A stretch of DNA of 64,000 nucleotides from Nostoc linckia FACHB-104 (GTDB lineage: Bacteria > Cyanobacteriota > Cyanobacteriia > Cyanobacteriales > Nostocaceae). A program made the position numbers and the translations under genes. The notes below the pieces were generated by a model. The model searched no databases and was not told the DNA's origin. It worked only from the letters and a program-made list of their open reading frames with translations. The DNA lies in the NCBI RefSeq assembly GCF_014696615.1, contig NZ_JACJQJ010000008.1, positions 1 to 64,000 of the forward strand, read 5' to 3'. Shown here one piece after another: positions 45,305 to 54,720 of this stretch (within the stretch, counting starts at the first letter, position 1; every line of letters starts with the position of its first letter).

Positions 45305-46289
45305 ACTCCTAAGCGCCATTCAAAAGCAAAATACTAAAACTACTGGATTGTAGCTATTTTGCTGTTTGGAACTGCTAAGAGAATCTGTATTTCCGTTAAT
45401 CTGTATGATTAAATATTATGGGTCAAAAATATTTTTTGTTACCTAGTCAATATTACTGTTGTATTGCCTTTGGTACCGACCTAACATTTAGCCAGATTCT
45501 GATAAATTATTGATAAATTATAGAGGATGCCTGTATCACATTTTATAGGTGAAAAATATAAATTAAAAACTAAAATTATCTAGAAGGTACATTAATTATG
45601 AATATCTATATAACCCTAAAGTTACAAAGGAGAATTTTATAGCAAGGAGCCATCTCCCGAACTGTCACAAGACCACTAACCCAAAAGCGAAAGACGAACT
45701 TATAATACACAGCTTAGATACAGTTTTCAGCTATTTTTACTCCTAGCCGCCCACAATGGACTTTTAAATATATTTTAGTTAGTTCATTTTATATAAAATA
45801 AACAAATATATAATTTTTGTGGTCAGTCAATAGCGGCTTGAAACCGTTTATTCATAGGGTTTTAGATAAAAATTGCTGAGATGAACAGCAATTTAAAAAA
45901 CTCACCAGTTCGCTATGATATCTAAAATTTAATAATTATTACCTTTTTTGATGTCCAGGCTACTAAGTGAGCTTTTTAGTATTATTACTCAGTGAGCATT
46001 TTCTTGAGTTAAAGTTGCATATTTATATTGTTGTGTTACGCTATTCAACCAAATCTATAGATTCGTGAAATTTGTATTATTAATGACTCATAACATGAGT
46101 TATTAAAAACACCTAACTATAGACAGATGAAATTGGGAACGTTGCTATTAGCAACAACGTCAATCCGCCCGTTAAGACTACAACCAAGTCTAGGCAATAA
46201 AGCTAGAGCGCAATTGCTCATTGAACTCTTGAAAATTGCATTTCATCCTGCCCCAACCTAACCTCTAAAAAACTTAGGTATGATTACTC
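45305..46289. other. Long structured leader/promoter region of the GH65 gene
   Basis: About 985 bp without a convincing gene. Features near the 3' end are a small hairpin GTTGCT-ATT-AGCAAC (46142-46156) and an ACCTAA/TTAGGT pair at 46257-46280, just before the GH65 start. A 14-codon frame (ATG at 45598) has no support. The region may hold a regulatory leader. Confidence 0.45.
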
Positions 46290-49232
46290 ATGGTCAACTT
46301 ATCCGTTCGCGATTCCCAACAAAATCAGACACTGACTGAAGCTACAGACTGGAACGTTCTTGAAACAGTCTTTGACCCCGCTCAACTGCATCATAAAGAA
46401 ACTGTTTTTACTATTAGTAATGGTTATTTAGGAACGAGGGGTACTTTTGAGGAAGGCTATCCCGGCGATTCCACGGCTACATTAATTAATGGCCTATACG
46501 ATAAGGTTGTAATTTCCCATACAGAATTAGTTAATTGTCCCAGCTGGCTGCCCTTAGAGGTGAAAGTGGCAGGCGATCGCTTTAGTATGGACAGTGGTGA
46601 AATTCTCAATTACGAACGCCGCCTAGATTTGCGTTTGGGGATACTTAGCCGCGATGTGCGCTGGCGTTCACCCAAAGGACACACATTAGATTTCCACTTT
46701 GAGCGCTTCGCTAGTTTAGCAGATCAACATGTTTTAGCGATTCGTGCTCAGGTTACATCAATCGATTTTACAGGTGAAATTTCCTTTAGCGTTGGTTTAG
46801 ACTCTGAACCCCAGACCCAAGGTGTCCCACACTGGAAAGTTTTGAATCAAGGTGGTGTTGAGCAAATTATTTGGTTGTATAACCAAACTCGCCACTCAGA
46901 AATTCAATTGGGAATGGCTACTAAGTTGGTGGTAGAAGGCGAAAATGCACCACCTGTATGCTTAGAGAATGCGAATACTTCTCCAACTTTAACCACAACC
47001 TTCCAAGCCACACCTGGTAAAGCTGCTACTGTAGAAAAGATTGTTACCGTCTTTACCTCACGAGAAACAGAAATTCCCATCGCCGCAGCGCTACAACGCT
47101 TAGCAGATGAACCCCGTTACGCAACTCTGTTAGCAGCACATATCACCGCATGGGATCAAGTATGGCAAGACAGTGACATTATTATTGAAGGCGATCGCTA
47201 TGCTCAGTCAGTTGTCCGCTACAATCTCTTTCAAATCTTAGCTGTCGCACCTCGCCACGATGACCGTGTAAGTATTCCACCCAAAACCCTCTCCGGTTTT
47301 GCCTATCGTGGACATATATTTTGGGATACAGAAATTTTTATTCTTCCCTTGTTGACTTTAACCCAACCAGCCTTAGCCCGTAACTTGCTGACCTACCGCT
47401 ACCACACTTTACCAGGTGCGCGACGCAAAGCCCAAGAAGCCGGCTATCAAGGTGCTATGTATGCTTGGGAAAGTGCCGATACTGGTGATGAAGTTACACC
47501 TCGCTGGGTACCTCATGCCAGTGGTAACGGTGAATTAGTTAGGATTTGGTGTGGTGATATCGAAGTACATATCAACACTGATGTCGCTTATGCAGTTTGG
47601 CATTATTGGCAAACCACAGCCGATGATGATTGGATGCATGATTACGGTGCAGAAATTATTTTAGATACAGCCGTATTCTGGGAAAGCCGAGTTAATTGGA
47701 ATACCGAGCGTCAATCCTACGATATTTTAGATGTGATTGGCCCTGATGAAAATCACGATCGCGTAAATAATAACGCCTTCACCAATTTAATGGTGCGCTG
47801 GCATTTACAATCAGCTTTAGCGCTTTGGGATTGGATGAAGCAAGCTTATCCCGAAAAATCTGCACAACTGGCGCAACAACTCAACTTAACCACAGAGCGT
47901 TTGCATAAGTGGGCTGATATCCAAGAGCGTATCTTTGTGAATCAGGAGCAGTCAACTGGTTTAATTGAGCAATTTGAAGGATTTTACCAACTCGAAGAAA
48001 TCAATTTTGCCGATTACGAACCCCGCACTACATCTTTACAAGGTTTACTGGGAATTGAAGCCACCAGCCAAAAGCAAATTCTCAAACAGCCAGATGTTTT
48101 GATGCTGATTTATTTGTTAAGGGAACAGTATGACTACAAAACCTTAGCAACCAATTGGGATTACTACACCAAGCGCACCGACCATACCTATGGTTCCTCC
48201 CTTGGCCCAGCAATTCATGCCATCTTAGCTTGTGACCTCAATCAACCAACCCACGCCTATACACATTTTCTCCGTTCAGCATTGGTAGACTTGGAAGATG
48301 TCAGGCGGAATGCAGCCGAAGGAATTCACGCCGCCAGTGCTGGAGGAGTTTGGCAAGCAGTGGTATTTGGGTTTGCCGGCATTAAAATGACGGAATTTGG
48401 CCCAGTTGCTTCCCCACATTTACCTCCCACTTGGCAACGCTTAAAATTTAGGCTGCAATGGCGCAATCAGTGGTACGACTTCGACCTGCGACAAGAAACA
48501 GACATGGAAATTGCTAACCAACCAGCAGATGAAAATTTGCCAAGTTCCCAGCCAGAAATTCAAGGCGTAATCTTTGACTTAGATGGTGTGTTAACTGATA
48601 CGTCAGAATTACATTATTTAGGCTGGAAGCGAGTAGCCGATGAAGAAGGCATTCCCTTTGACCGCGAAGCCAACGACGCAATCAGGGGATTACCCAGAAG
48701 AGAAACCCTCATGCAAATTTTAGGCGATCGCCCCGTGACTGAAGCCAAAATTCAGGAAATGATGGAGCGCAAAAACAACTACTTTTTGCAATTAATTGAG
48801 GAAATCACCGCAGCTGATTTGCTTCCTGGAGTCGAAAACCTCTTAAAGGAATTACGCGCAGCCGGGATTAAAGTTGCTTTAGGTTCATCCAGCAAAAATG
48901 CTCAAACAGTCATTCAACGCTTGGGTATTGGCAATAAATTTGATGCCATAGCCGATGGCTATAGCGTCTCCCAACCCAAACCCGCACCAGACCTCTTTTT
49001 GTTTGCTGCCGAACAAATTGGTGTTGCACCAGCAAAATGTTTAGTTGTAGAAGATGCCACAGCTGGCATTGAAGCAGCTAGATCTGCTGGTATGTGGTCT
49101 GTAGGACTAGGGCCAATTGAGCGATTGGGCATAGCTAATGTAGTTTTACCCAGTCTGGAAAGAGTCAGCTGGCAAGACTTGCAACAGCAACTAGCCAACA
49201 GCCAAAAGTCAGCCGTATTGCAAGAGGCATAA
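46290..49232 (+). CDS. GH65 disaccharide phosphorylase fused to beta-phosphoglucomutase
   Basis: This 980-residue bifunctional enzyme has a GH65 part at residues about 20-735: N-terminal TISNGYLGTRGTFEEG, the (alpha/alpha)6 barrel with GHIFWDTEIFILP, general acid Glu487 in IGPDENHDRVNN, and KRTDHTYGSS. A HAD phosphoglucomutase follows from about 757: VIFDLDGVLTDT (nucleophile Asp763, acid Asp765), LGSSSKN, KPAPDLFL and VVEDATAGIEAA. The first half would phosphorolyse a glucobiose such as trehalose, maltose or kojibiose to beta-glucose-1-P. The second converts that to glucose-6-P. Fusing the two steps channels the beta anomer, which other enzymes do not use. Single gene with a long leader. Confidence 0.93.
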   Translation: MVNLSVRDSQQNQTLTEATDWNVLETVFDPAQLHHKETVFTISNGYLGTRGTFEEGYPGDSTATLINGLYDKVVISHTELVNCPSWLPLEVKVAGDRFSMDSGEILNYERRLDLRLGILSRDVRWRSPKGHTLDFHFERFASLADQHVLAIRAQVTSIDFTGEISFSVGLDSEPQTQGVPHWKVLNQGGVEQIIWLYNQTRHSEIQLGMATKLVVEGENAPPVCLENANTSPTLTTTFQATPGKAATVEKIVTVFTSRETEIPIAAALQRLADEPRYATLLAAHITAWDQVWQDSDIIIEGDRYAQSVVRYNLFQILAVAPRHDDRVSIPPKTLSGFAYRGHIFWDTEIFILPLLTLTQPALARNLLTYRYHTLPGARRKAQEAGYQGAMYAWESADTGDEVTPRWVPHASGNGELVRIWCGDIEVHINTDVAYAVWHYWQTTADDDWMHDYGAEIILDTAVFWESRVNWNTERQSYDILDVIGPDENHDRVNNNAFTNLMVRWHLQSALALWDWMKQAYPEKSAQLAQQLNLTTERLHKWADIQERIFVNQEQSTGLIEQFEGFYQLEEINFADYEPRTTSLQGLLGIEATSQKQILKQPDVLMLIYLLREQYDYKTLATNWDYYTKRTDHTYGSSLGPAIHAILACDLNQPTHAYTHFLRSALVDLEDVRRNAAEGIHAASAGGVWQAVVFGFAGIKMTEFGPVASPHLPPTWQRLKFRLQWRNQWYDFDLRQETDMEIANQPADENLPSSQPEIQGVIFDLDGVLTDTSELHYLGWKRVADEEGIPFDREANDAIRGLPRRETLMQILGDRPVTEAKIQEMMERKNNYFLQLIEEITAADLLPGVENLLKELRAAGIKVALGSSSKNAQTVIQRLGIGNKFDAIADGYSVSQPKPAPDLFLFAAEQIGVAPAKCLVVEDATAGIEAARSAGMWSVGLGPIERLGIANVVLPSLERVSWQDLQQQLANSQKSAVLQEA

Positions 49233-49312
49233 GGGTAAAGGGGGAAAGGGTAAAGGGAAAGGGTTAAAGGTTTTAGCCCCGCTTTACACAAAATTCCTCT
49301 TTTCTCATTTCA

Positions 49313-49339
49313 TCCCACTCTTTACCAAGGGTGGGATTT
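49313..49339 (+). terminator. Terminator after the GH65-PGM gene
   Basis: TCCCACTCTT (49313-49322) and AAGGGTGGGA (49327-49336) pair with one mismatch and are followed by TTT. Purine-rich AAAGGG repeats precede it (49232-49270). Confidence 0.6.
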
Positions 49340-49509
49340 CCCTTAAATATCAACAGTTTCCCCCTTTTCCCCAATGCCCAATTCCCCATTCCCCATGCTC
49401 ATTGTTAAGCAATGTAACAATATTGCCGTCAAAACGTTTTGCCGTCTTGACATCCAACAAGAGAACCGATAACGTTATATACATACCCGGGTAAGGCCGC
49501 CAAAGAGTT

Positions 49510-49857
49510 ATGCAAACTAAGCAAAAGGTTACTTTATATTTGTCACCAGAACTGCACAGGAAATTGAAGATTCGATCAGCAGTAGATTCTGAACCAATGT
49601 CAGAACTTGCCGAACGTGCTTTATTTTTCTACTTATCTAATTCTGAATTAGTTGAAGAAGTAGAAGCTTCTGTTTATGGAAGAACTCATAGAGTATATTC
49701 TTGTCCCAACTGTGAAAGTTCCCTGGTGCTACGTGATGGAGAACTGATTACTTTAGGTAATCAACCCGGAGTAATCGGTCAAGAACCTATCTCCATTGAT
49801 GAAATGGAAAAAGCTAAAACCCATCCCCAGGATGAGGAAGAGTTAGTCCCCTGTTAG
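49510..49857 (+). CDS. RHH-like DNA-binding protein with CxxC
   Basis: This 115-residue protein has residues 4-50 as a ribbon-helix-helix-like unit: strand KVTLYLSPELHRKLK, then SEPMSELAERALFFYLSN. A short part with YSCPNCESSLVLRDGEL (Cys65, Cys68) follows, resembling half a zinc ribbon, then an acidic tail ending in Cys115. This architecture is seen in small cyanobacterial proteins near ycf46. It may regulate or partner with the downstream ATPase, whose start lies 96 bp away on the same strand. Function is inferred only from fold. Confidence 0.75.
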   Translation: MQTKQKVTLYLSPELHRKLKIRSAVDSEPMSELAERALFFYLSNSELVEEVEASVYGRTHRVYSCPNCESSLVLRDGELITLGNQPGVIGQEPISIDEMEKAKTHPQDEEELVPC

Positions 49858-49953
49858 ATACGAATTATGAGTAGCTAAATTCATAATTCCTTCGGTTGTC
49901 GTCACCAAAAAAACGATGTCTGTACTGTACTTAGGTCTCAAGTAGGTCGATGT

Positions 49954-51474
49954 ATGAAAGAAGAGCTCAATATTCTAATTCAAGCTCAATACCCTTTAAT
50001 CTACCTTGTGACCTCCGAGGAAGAGCGGGCTGAGCAATCAATCTCCACCATCGCCCAGTTGTTAAAGCCTCAACGCCGAGTATTTGTTTGGACAGTAACT
50101 CACGGCATCGTGGAGTATGGTCAACCCCGGAATGTCACCCAACATAATACTGTTTCTCCTGAAGCAGCAATTGAGTGGATTATCCGGCATAAAGAACCTG
50201 GTATTTTTATTCTTAAAGATTTACATCCTTTTATAGATGCGCCAGCAACAACTAGATCGTTAAGAGATGCGATCGCAAGTTTTAAAGGCGCGCATAATAT
50301 ACCGAAAAACATTATTTTAATGTCGCCAGTCCAGCAAGTGCCTATCGAACTGGAAAAAGAAGTTGTAGTTCTAGACTTCCAATTGCCAGACATGGCCGAG
50401 CTGAACAAAGTTTTAACTCACCATTTAGATCAAAATCGTGGGCGCAGACTAACAACAGAGGCGAGAGAAAAGCTTCTTAGAGCCGCCTTGGGTTTAACCA
50501 AAGATGAAGCCGAAAAAGTCTATCGGAAGGCACAGGTAACTACAGGGCGTTTGACGGAAGATGAAGTAGATATAGTTTTATCGGAGAAGAAGCAACTAAT
50601 TCGGCGCAATGGTATATTAGAATACATTGAAGAAGATGAAACCATTGAAGCTGTAGGTGGCTTAGAAGAGTTGAAAAAGTGGCTAAAGCAACGCTCTAAT
50701 GCTTTCACAGAAAAAGCTAGAGAGTATGGTCTACCTCAACCTAAAGGGATGTTAATTCTAGGTGTTCCTGGTTGTGGTAAGTCATTGATTGCTAAAACTA
50801 CTTCCAGACTTTGGGGGTTACCAATATTACGCTTAGATATGGGTAGAGTTTACGACGGCTCAATGGTGGGTCGAAGTGAAGCCAACCTGCGTAATGCCCT
50901 CAAAACAGCAGAATCAATTTCTCCCACGATTCTGTTTATTGACGAGTTAGATAAATCCTTTGCTGGTAGTGCTGGTTCTGGTGATTCAGACGGTGGTACT
51001 TCTAGTCGGATCTTCGGCTCATTCTTGACCTGGATGCAAGAAAAGAAATCTCCTGTGTTCGTGATGGCAACCGCTAATAGAGTGGAAAGATTGCCTGGGG
51101 AGTTCTTAAGAAAAGGTCGTTTTGATGAAATTTTCTTTGTGGATCTGCCCACACCCGAAGAACGGGAAGACATATATAAAATTCACCTAACAAAGCGTCG
51201 TGAAGACATCACTAGATTTGATCTAGGACAACTAGCTAAGATGTCCGACGGCTTTTCTGGGGCAGAAATTGAACAAGCGATTGTTGCGGCGATGTACGAA
51301 GCTTTTGCCCAAGAACGCGAGTTCACCCAACTAGATATTATTGCTGCACTGAAGGCAACCCTGCCGCTGTCTCGTACGATGCAAGAACAGGTCACAGCTT
51401 TGAGAGACTGGGCCAGACAGCGCGCCAGACCCGCAGCATCCTCCGTTGCTGAATACCAGCGAATGGAGTTTTAA
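49954..51474 (+). CDS. ycf46: Ycf46-type AAA+ ATPase
   Basis: This 506-residue AAA+ protein is the homologue of plastid Ycf46. The N-terminal 230 residues (LNILIQAQYPLIYLVTSEE, PEAAIEWI, FILKDLHPFI) are the family-specific domain. The AAA module has Walker A GVPGCGKS (270-277), Walker B ILFIDELD (Asp330, Glu331) and a sensor 1 ATANR, then GEFLRKGRFDE with the arginine finger. The family is found in cyanobacteria and algae and has been linked to carbon or CO2 physiology, though the mechanism is unclear. It clusters with the RHH protein and ycf35. Confidence 0.93.
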   Translation: MKEELNILIQAQYPLIYLVTSEEERAEQSISTIAQLLKPQRRVFVWTVTHGIVEYGQPRNVTQHNTVSPEAAIEWIIRHKEPGIFILKDLHPFIDAPATTRSLRDAIASFKGAHNIPKNIILMSPVQQVPIELEKEVVVLDFQLPDMAELNKVLTHHLDQNRGRRLTTEAREKLLRAALGLTKDEAEKVYRKAQVTTGRLTEDEVDIVLSEKKQLIRRNGILEYIEEDETIEAVGGLEELKKWLKQRSNAFTEKAREYGLPQPKGMLILGVPGCGKSLIAKTTSRLWGLPILRLDMGRVYDGSMVGRSEANLRNALKTAESISPTILFIDELDKSFAGSAGSGDSDGGTSSRIFGSFLTWMQEKKSPVFVMATANRVERLPGEFLRKGRFDEIFFVDLPTPEEREDIYKIHLTKRREDITRFDLGQLAKMSDGFSGAEIEQAIVAAMYEAFAQEREFTQLDIIAALKATLPLSRTMQEQVTALRDWARQRARPAASSVAEYQRMEF

Positions 51475-51536
51475 AAGCTTTCTCCTGCTAACCCAGGGGG
51501 AAAGGCTAGCAGTAAATGCTAGCAGTTGATAGAAAA

Positions 51537-51563
51537 AAGCCGCGTATCATTTAAGTGCGGCTT
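51537..51563. terminator. Stem-loop between ycf46 and ycf35
   Basis: AAGCCGC (51537-51543) and GCGGCTT (51557-51563) pair. The poly-A run is on the left, so the T-run side would serve minus-strand transcripts; for the plus strand it is a plain hairpin that may process or attenuate. Confidence 0.45.
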
Positions 51564-51619
51564 CCCCAAAAACAAACCGTTGTCGTTGTTCTCAATCTTC
51601 TCTATTGGAGGAAACCCAA

Positions 51620-51970
51620 ATGTCTCACTTTAGCACTCTTCGCACCAAGATCACCGATGCAGAAATCCTCAAAGCATCCTTGCGCGACCTGGGTATCAGC
51701 GTAAAGACTGAAGCTGATGTTCGTGGTTATAACGGTCAGCGCGTCCGTTCCGACATCGTTGCTGTGCTGGAAGGCGAATATGACCTAGGTTGGTCTCGCA
51801 ACAGTGATGGTTCCTTTGACCTCATCGCTGACTTGTGGGGTGTTGCTAAAAAGCACAACCAAACTGAGTTAATCAACTCCATTAACCAAAAGTATGCTGT
51901 TAACAAGACCTTGGCTGAAGTAAAACAGCGCGGTCTACAAAACGCCAATGTGAAGTTGGTATTGCAATAA
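51620..51970 (+). CDS. ycf35: Ycf35 / DUF1257 protein
   Basis: This 116-residue soluble protein begins MSHFSTLRTKITDAEILKASL and continues DLGISVKTEADVRGYNGQRV, which identifies DUF1257 (Ycf35 in plastids). A near-canonical GGAGG lies 8-12 bases before the ATG at 51620; a TTG at 51605 overlaps the ribosome site and is rejected. The family is conserved in cyanobacteria and red-algal plastids. No biochemical role is certain. Strong terminator and ribosome site suggest high expression. Confidence 0.92.
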   Translation: MSHFSTLRTKITDAEILKASLRDLGISVKTEADVRGYNGQRVRSDIVAVLEGEYDLGWSRNSDGSFDLIADLWGVAKKHNQTELINSINQKYAVNKTLAEVKQRGLQNANVKLVLQ

Positions 51971-51999
51971 CAATTTCTCTGCGCGTTCCCAAAGCTGCA

Positions 52000-52037
52000 C
52001 GGGTTAACCAGGTTCTTAGCGGTTAGCCCGCTTTTTT
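52000..52037 (+). terminator. Strong intrinsic terminator after ycf35
   Basis: CGGGTTAACC (52000-52009) and GGTTAGCCCG (52021-52030) pair at nine of ten positions and are followed by CTTTTTTAT. Confidence 0.9.
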
Positions 52038-52145
52038 ATCGGGACTGAGATGTCAATTCTCAGCCCCGATTTTTGCTGTTCATACTTGTCAGTTAAGGGC
52101 AAAAGGGGAAAGGGGCAAGAAAAAACCTTTAACCCTTACCCTTTC

Positions 52146-52195
52146 ACCGTTCGGCTGACGCTCACGGCGTTCGCGAACAGCGTCCCGCAGGGAAG
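52146..52195. repeat. Interspersed GC-rich repeat
   Basis: CGTTCGGCTGACGCTCACGG followed by CGTTCGCGAACAGCGTCCCG is a frequent interspersed element in cyanobacteria. It lies in the 350-bp gap between ycf35 and the beta-propeller gene and contains TTCGCGAA. Confidence 0.7.
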
Positions 52196-52321
52196 CCTTT
52201 TCCCCAAACCAAATTCTGAGTTGAAAATCCTTAATCGAGCAGTATTGGGAGTGGGAGTAAATAGGCCATTGTAAAGTAAAATTTCTATGGCTACGATAAT
52301 TCCACCTATCTTTAGGTCAAT

Positions 52322-53239
52322 ATGGAAAATTCAGCAGGTTTACCCCTTATTTACGCGGATACGCCGATAGAATTAGCGCCAGCCAAAGTCATTACCTCGT
52401 TTCCTGTTAATACTTTTCTTGAAAATATAGCGATCGCACCTGATGGCACAATATTTGTAAGTAATCATGAAATTGGTACCATTGTTCGCATTACACCAGA
52501 TGGCAATCAGCAGATCCATGCCAGCCTTGAAGGTAAAGTCAGTGGTCTAGCTTTTACTCCAAATGCAGATTTAGTCACAACTGGATGGAATGCAGATTCT
52601 ATACCAGTAGTCTCATTAGTGACCGTAGATGGTAAAGTAGAAACCTTGCTAAATATGCCAGAGGCAATATTTCTCAACGGTCTCACTCCACTTTCTGGCA
52701 CTCAGTATTTAACTGCCGATTCCTACCGAGGTGCAATTTGGTTAGTAGATATTGCCCAACGTAGTAGCTCAATTTGGCTAGAACATCCAATGCTTGCTCG
52801 CAGCAATCCAGAAAATATTACTCCGGCTGCCAATGGTTTGAAGCGTTTTGGCAATGACCTCTATGTTTCCAACACAGAAAGAATGTTACTGTTGCGGATT
52901 CCAATTACTGCTGCAAATCAACCAGGTGAACTAGAAATCTTTGTGCAACAGACCAATCTTGATGATTTTGCCTTTGACGTAGAAGGTAACCTTTACGGAG
53001 CAACGCACATATACAACAGCATCGTGCGAATTTCACCAGATAGGAGTACAACTATCATTGCTCAAGCTGAACAGGGTGTAATTGGTAGTACGGCTGTCGC
53101 TTTTGGTCAACAAGAAAACGACAGCACCGCCATCTATGTGGTGATGAACGGTGGAATGTTTTTACCTTTACCCACAGGGGTTGTATCGGCAAATGTTGTG
53201 CGCTTGGAAGTAGGAAAAGTGGGTTATCCCTTGGGTTAA
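52322..53239 (+). CDS. SMP-30/NHL-like beta-propeller protein
   Basis: This 305-residue protein has no signal peptide. Blade-like segments recur: [78 protein letters not shown] and [24 protein letters not shown]. This is the pattern of SMP-30/gluconolactonase-like or NHL-type six-bladed propellers. Enzymatic metal ligands (Glu, Asn, Asp) are not certain, so either a lactonase-like hydrolase or a binding scaffold is possible. It ends 2 bp before the ABM-membrane gene, so they form an operon. Confidence 0.8.
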   Translation: MENSAGLPLIYADTPIELAPAKVITSFPVNTFLENIAIAPDGTIFVSNHEIGTIVRITPDGNQQIHASLEGKVSGLAFTPNADLVTTGWNADSIPVVSLVTVDGKVETLLNMPEAIFLNGLTPLSGTQYLTADSYRGAIWLVDIAQRSSSIWLEHPMLARSNPENITPAANGLKRFGNDLYVSNTERMLLLRIPITAANQPGELEIFVQQTNLDDFAFDVEGNLYGATHIYNSIVRISPDRSTTIIAQAEQGVIGSTAVAFGQQENDSTAIYVVMNGGMFLPLPTGVVSANVVRLEVGKVGYPLG

Positions 53240-53241
53240 AA

Positions 53242-53796
53242 ATGCAAACACAACAAGAAGAGCAATTTGTGACCGTAGTCATTTCACAACTGGTTAAACC
53301 AGGATGCGAAAAAGATTACGAAGCTTGGATGAAAGAAATTATTGGTGCTGCAAAAACCTATTTTGGTCACTTGGGTACAAACGTGATTCGTCCCCAACCA
53401 GGTGGACGGCCAGAATATGTGATTATCCTGCGGTTTAACAACTATGAAAACTTAAAAGCCTGGATGACATCACGCGATCGCGAATATTGGTTAAATCAAG
53501 GCAAACATTTGGTGCAATCTGAACCTCATGTTCAAGAAATTTGTGGCTTAGAAGCCTGGTTTTCTCTACCTGGTCAACCTTTAAAAACTCCACCTCGCTA
53601 TAAAATGGCGTTGCTGACTTGGGCATCTGTATTTGTGTTGATTAATTTGTTGAATACTTTCTTAGTCCCCCTAATTCGGGGCTTACCATCTTTGATTATT
53701 TCGCTGGTTATCACCGTAACTATGGTTCTACTATTAACCTACGTTGTCATGCCTAGAGTCAGCCGTTTGTTTAGTAAGTGGTTATATGCCAAGTAA
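53242..53796 (+). CDS. ABM-domain protein with two membrane helices
   Basis: This 184-residue protein has residues 8-108 as an antibiotic biosynthesis monooxygenase (ABM) ferredoxin-like domain (VTVVISQLVKPGCEKDYEAWMK, PEYVIILRFNNYENLKAWM). A short linker leads to two transmembrane helices at about 122-145 and 149-171. Proteins of this layout are widespread and not functionally defined; the ABM part might bind a small aromatic or haem-like ligand. It is the second gene of an operon with the beta-propeller protein. Confidence 0.85.
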   Translation: MQTQQEEQFVTVVISQLVKPGCEKDYEAWMKEIIGAAKTYFGHLGTNVIRPQPGGRPEYVIILRFNNYENLKAWMTSRDREYWLNQGKHLVQSEPHVQEICGLEAWFSLPGQPLKTPPRYKMALLTWASVFVLINLLNTFLVPLIRGLPSLIISLVITVTMVLLLTYVVMPRVSRLFSKWLYAK

Positions 53797-53834
53797 AGAA
53801 TTGATATAAGTAATAGCTTGGCATCAAAAAATTA

Positions 53835-53857
53835 ACCCCTAGCATTCTGCTAGGGGT
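53835..53857 (-). terminator. Terminator of the SNase-like gene
   Basis: ACCCCTAGC-ATTCT-GCTAGGGGT is a perfect 9-bp stem. On the minus strand it is followed by TTAATTTTTT, so it ends the nuclease gene. It can also stop the plus operon. Confidence 0.8.
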
Positions 53858-53871
53858 GCTGGGAAAAATGC

Positions 53872-54720
53872 TTATGCAAAAATAGAGGAAGTATTGAGAC
53901 TAGCAAGCAGACGCTCTATACGAACATCTGACTCAAACACCATATCCTCAGGTTGGTACAGCATTCTTATCTTGTTACCATCAACCTTCAGCGCGCTGGA
54001 AAACTTTATCGAACGTTGATCGGGAATGGTAAAAAGCCGATCCTTTCCTTTTGATAACTCTCTGACGAAAGTTTTAATTCCTTTATCGCGATTAGATCGA
54101 CGTTGATAAAACGATTGTAACCGTCGCCAAAGTTTAGGAAAGATAGGTGGTAACTCTGAGAGTTCAGGAGGAATATCTATTAAAAATCCCTCCGTGGAGC
54201 GATCGCCAGACCAAATTCCTCGATTTGCTGTTCGTGCTTCTTTAGTTACAGCGACCATTTCATCGCGTAACTCTTTATAAAGGCTGTCATAAAACATTGG
54301 ATAGACATGACCCTGTTGGAGCAACTTGTAGTTAACGCTTTGACGCAGCAAGTCAACTTGAAGTTCGTCCCCTCTAGCGGTGTTATCCCAATCTGGTGGA
54401 TCGCCAGTAAACACAAAGCAAACAGGACGACCATTGCCGTCACTATGGTTAGATAAAATATATCCAGGTAACCCAGCTTTCTTACCTCCGAGTAATTCGA
54501 TATTCTGTTTGGTTGCATCTGAGGAGAAGGGTTGAATAGCTGCTTTTTCAAGAGCATCGATACCTTCGTAACGGAGCTGAACTTGTCCACCGCTCTTGAA
54601 TTGAATTCGACCCTCTAACTTATCAAACAAAGTATCATCCTCTGCCTGAAACCGAACGGAATCTCCATCGGGAAATCCACTGGTCGGGTCAAAAGTCCCT
54701 CGAATCAGCACAAACGGCAT
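53872..54720 (-). CDS. Staphylococcal nuclease-like protein
   Basis: This 282-residue protein has an N-terminal SNase (thermonuclease) OB-fold. The catalytic layout is kept: Asp20 in DGDSV, Arg50 and Asp55 and Glu58 in VQLRYEGIDALE, and Arg98 in GNGRPV. Spacing equals that of the classic enzyme except for an insertion of about 16 residues before Arg50. The C-terminal helix of the fold (ELRDEMVAVTKEARTANRGIWSGD) is followed by about 100 residues of unknown function (from about 180). There is no signal peptide, so it acts inside the cell or is exported in another way. Likely a Ca2+-dependent nuclease. Single gene. Confidence 0.8.
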   Translation of the reverse strand: MPFVLIRGTFDPTSGFPDGDSVRFQAEDDTLFDKLEGRIQFKSGGQVQLRYEGIDALEKAAIQPFSSDATKQNIELLGGKKAGLPGYILSNHSDGNGRPVCFVFTGDPPDWDNTARGDELQVDLLRQSVNYKLLQQGHVYPMFYDSLYKELRDEMVAVTKEARTANRGIWSGDRSTEGFLIDIPPELSELPPIFPKLWRRLQSFYQRRSNRDKGIKTFVRELSKGKDRLFTIPDQRSIKFSSALKVDGNKIRMLYQPEDMVFESDVRIERLLASLNTSSIFA

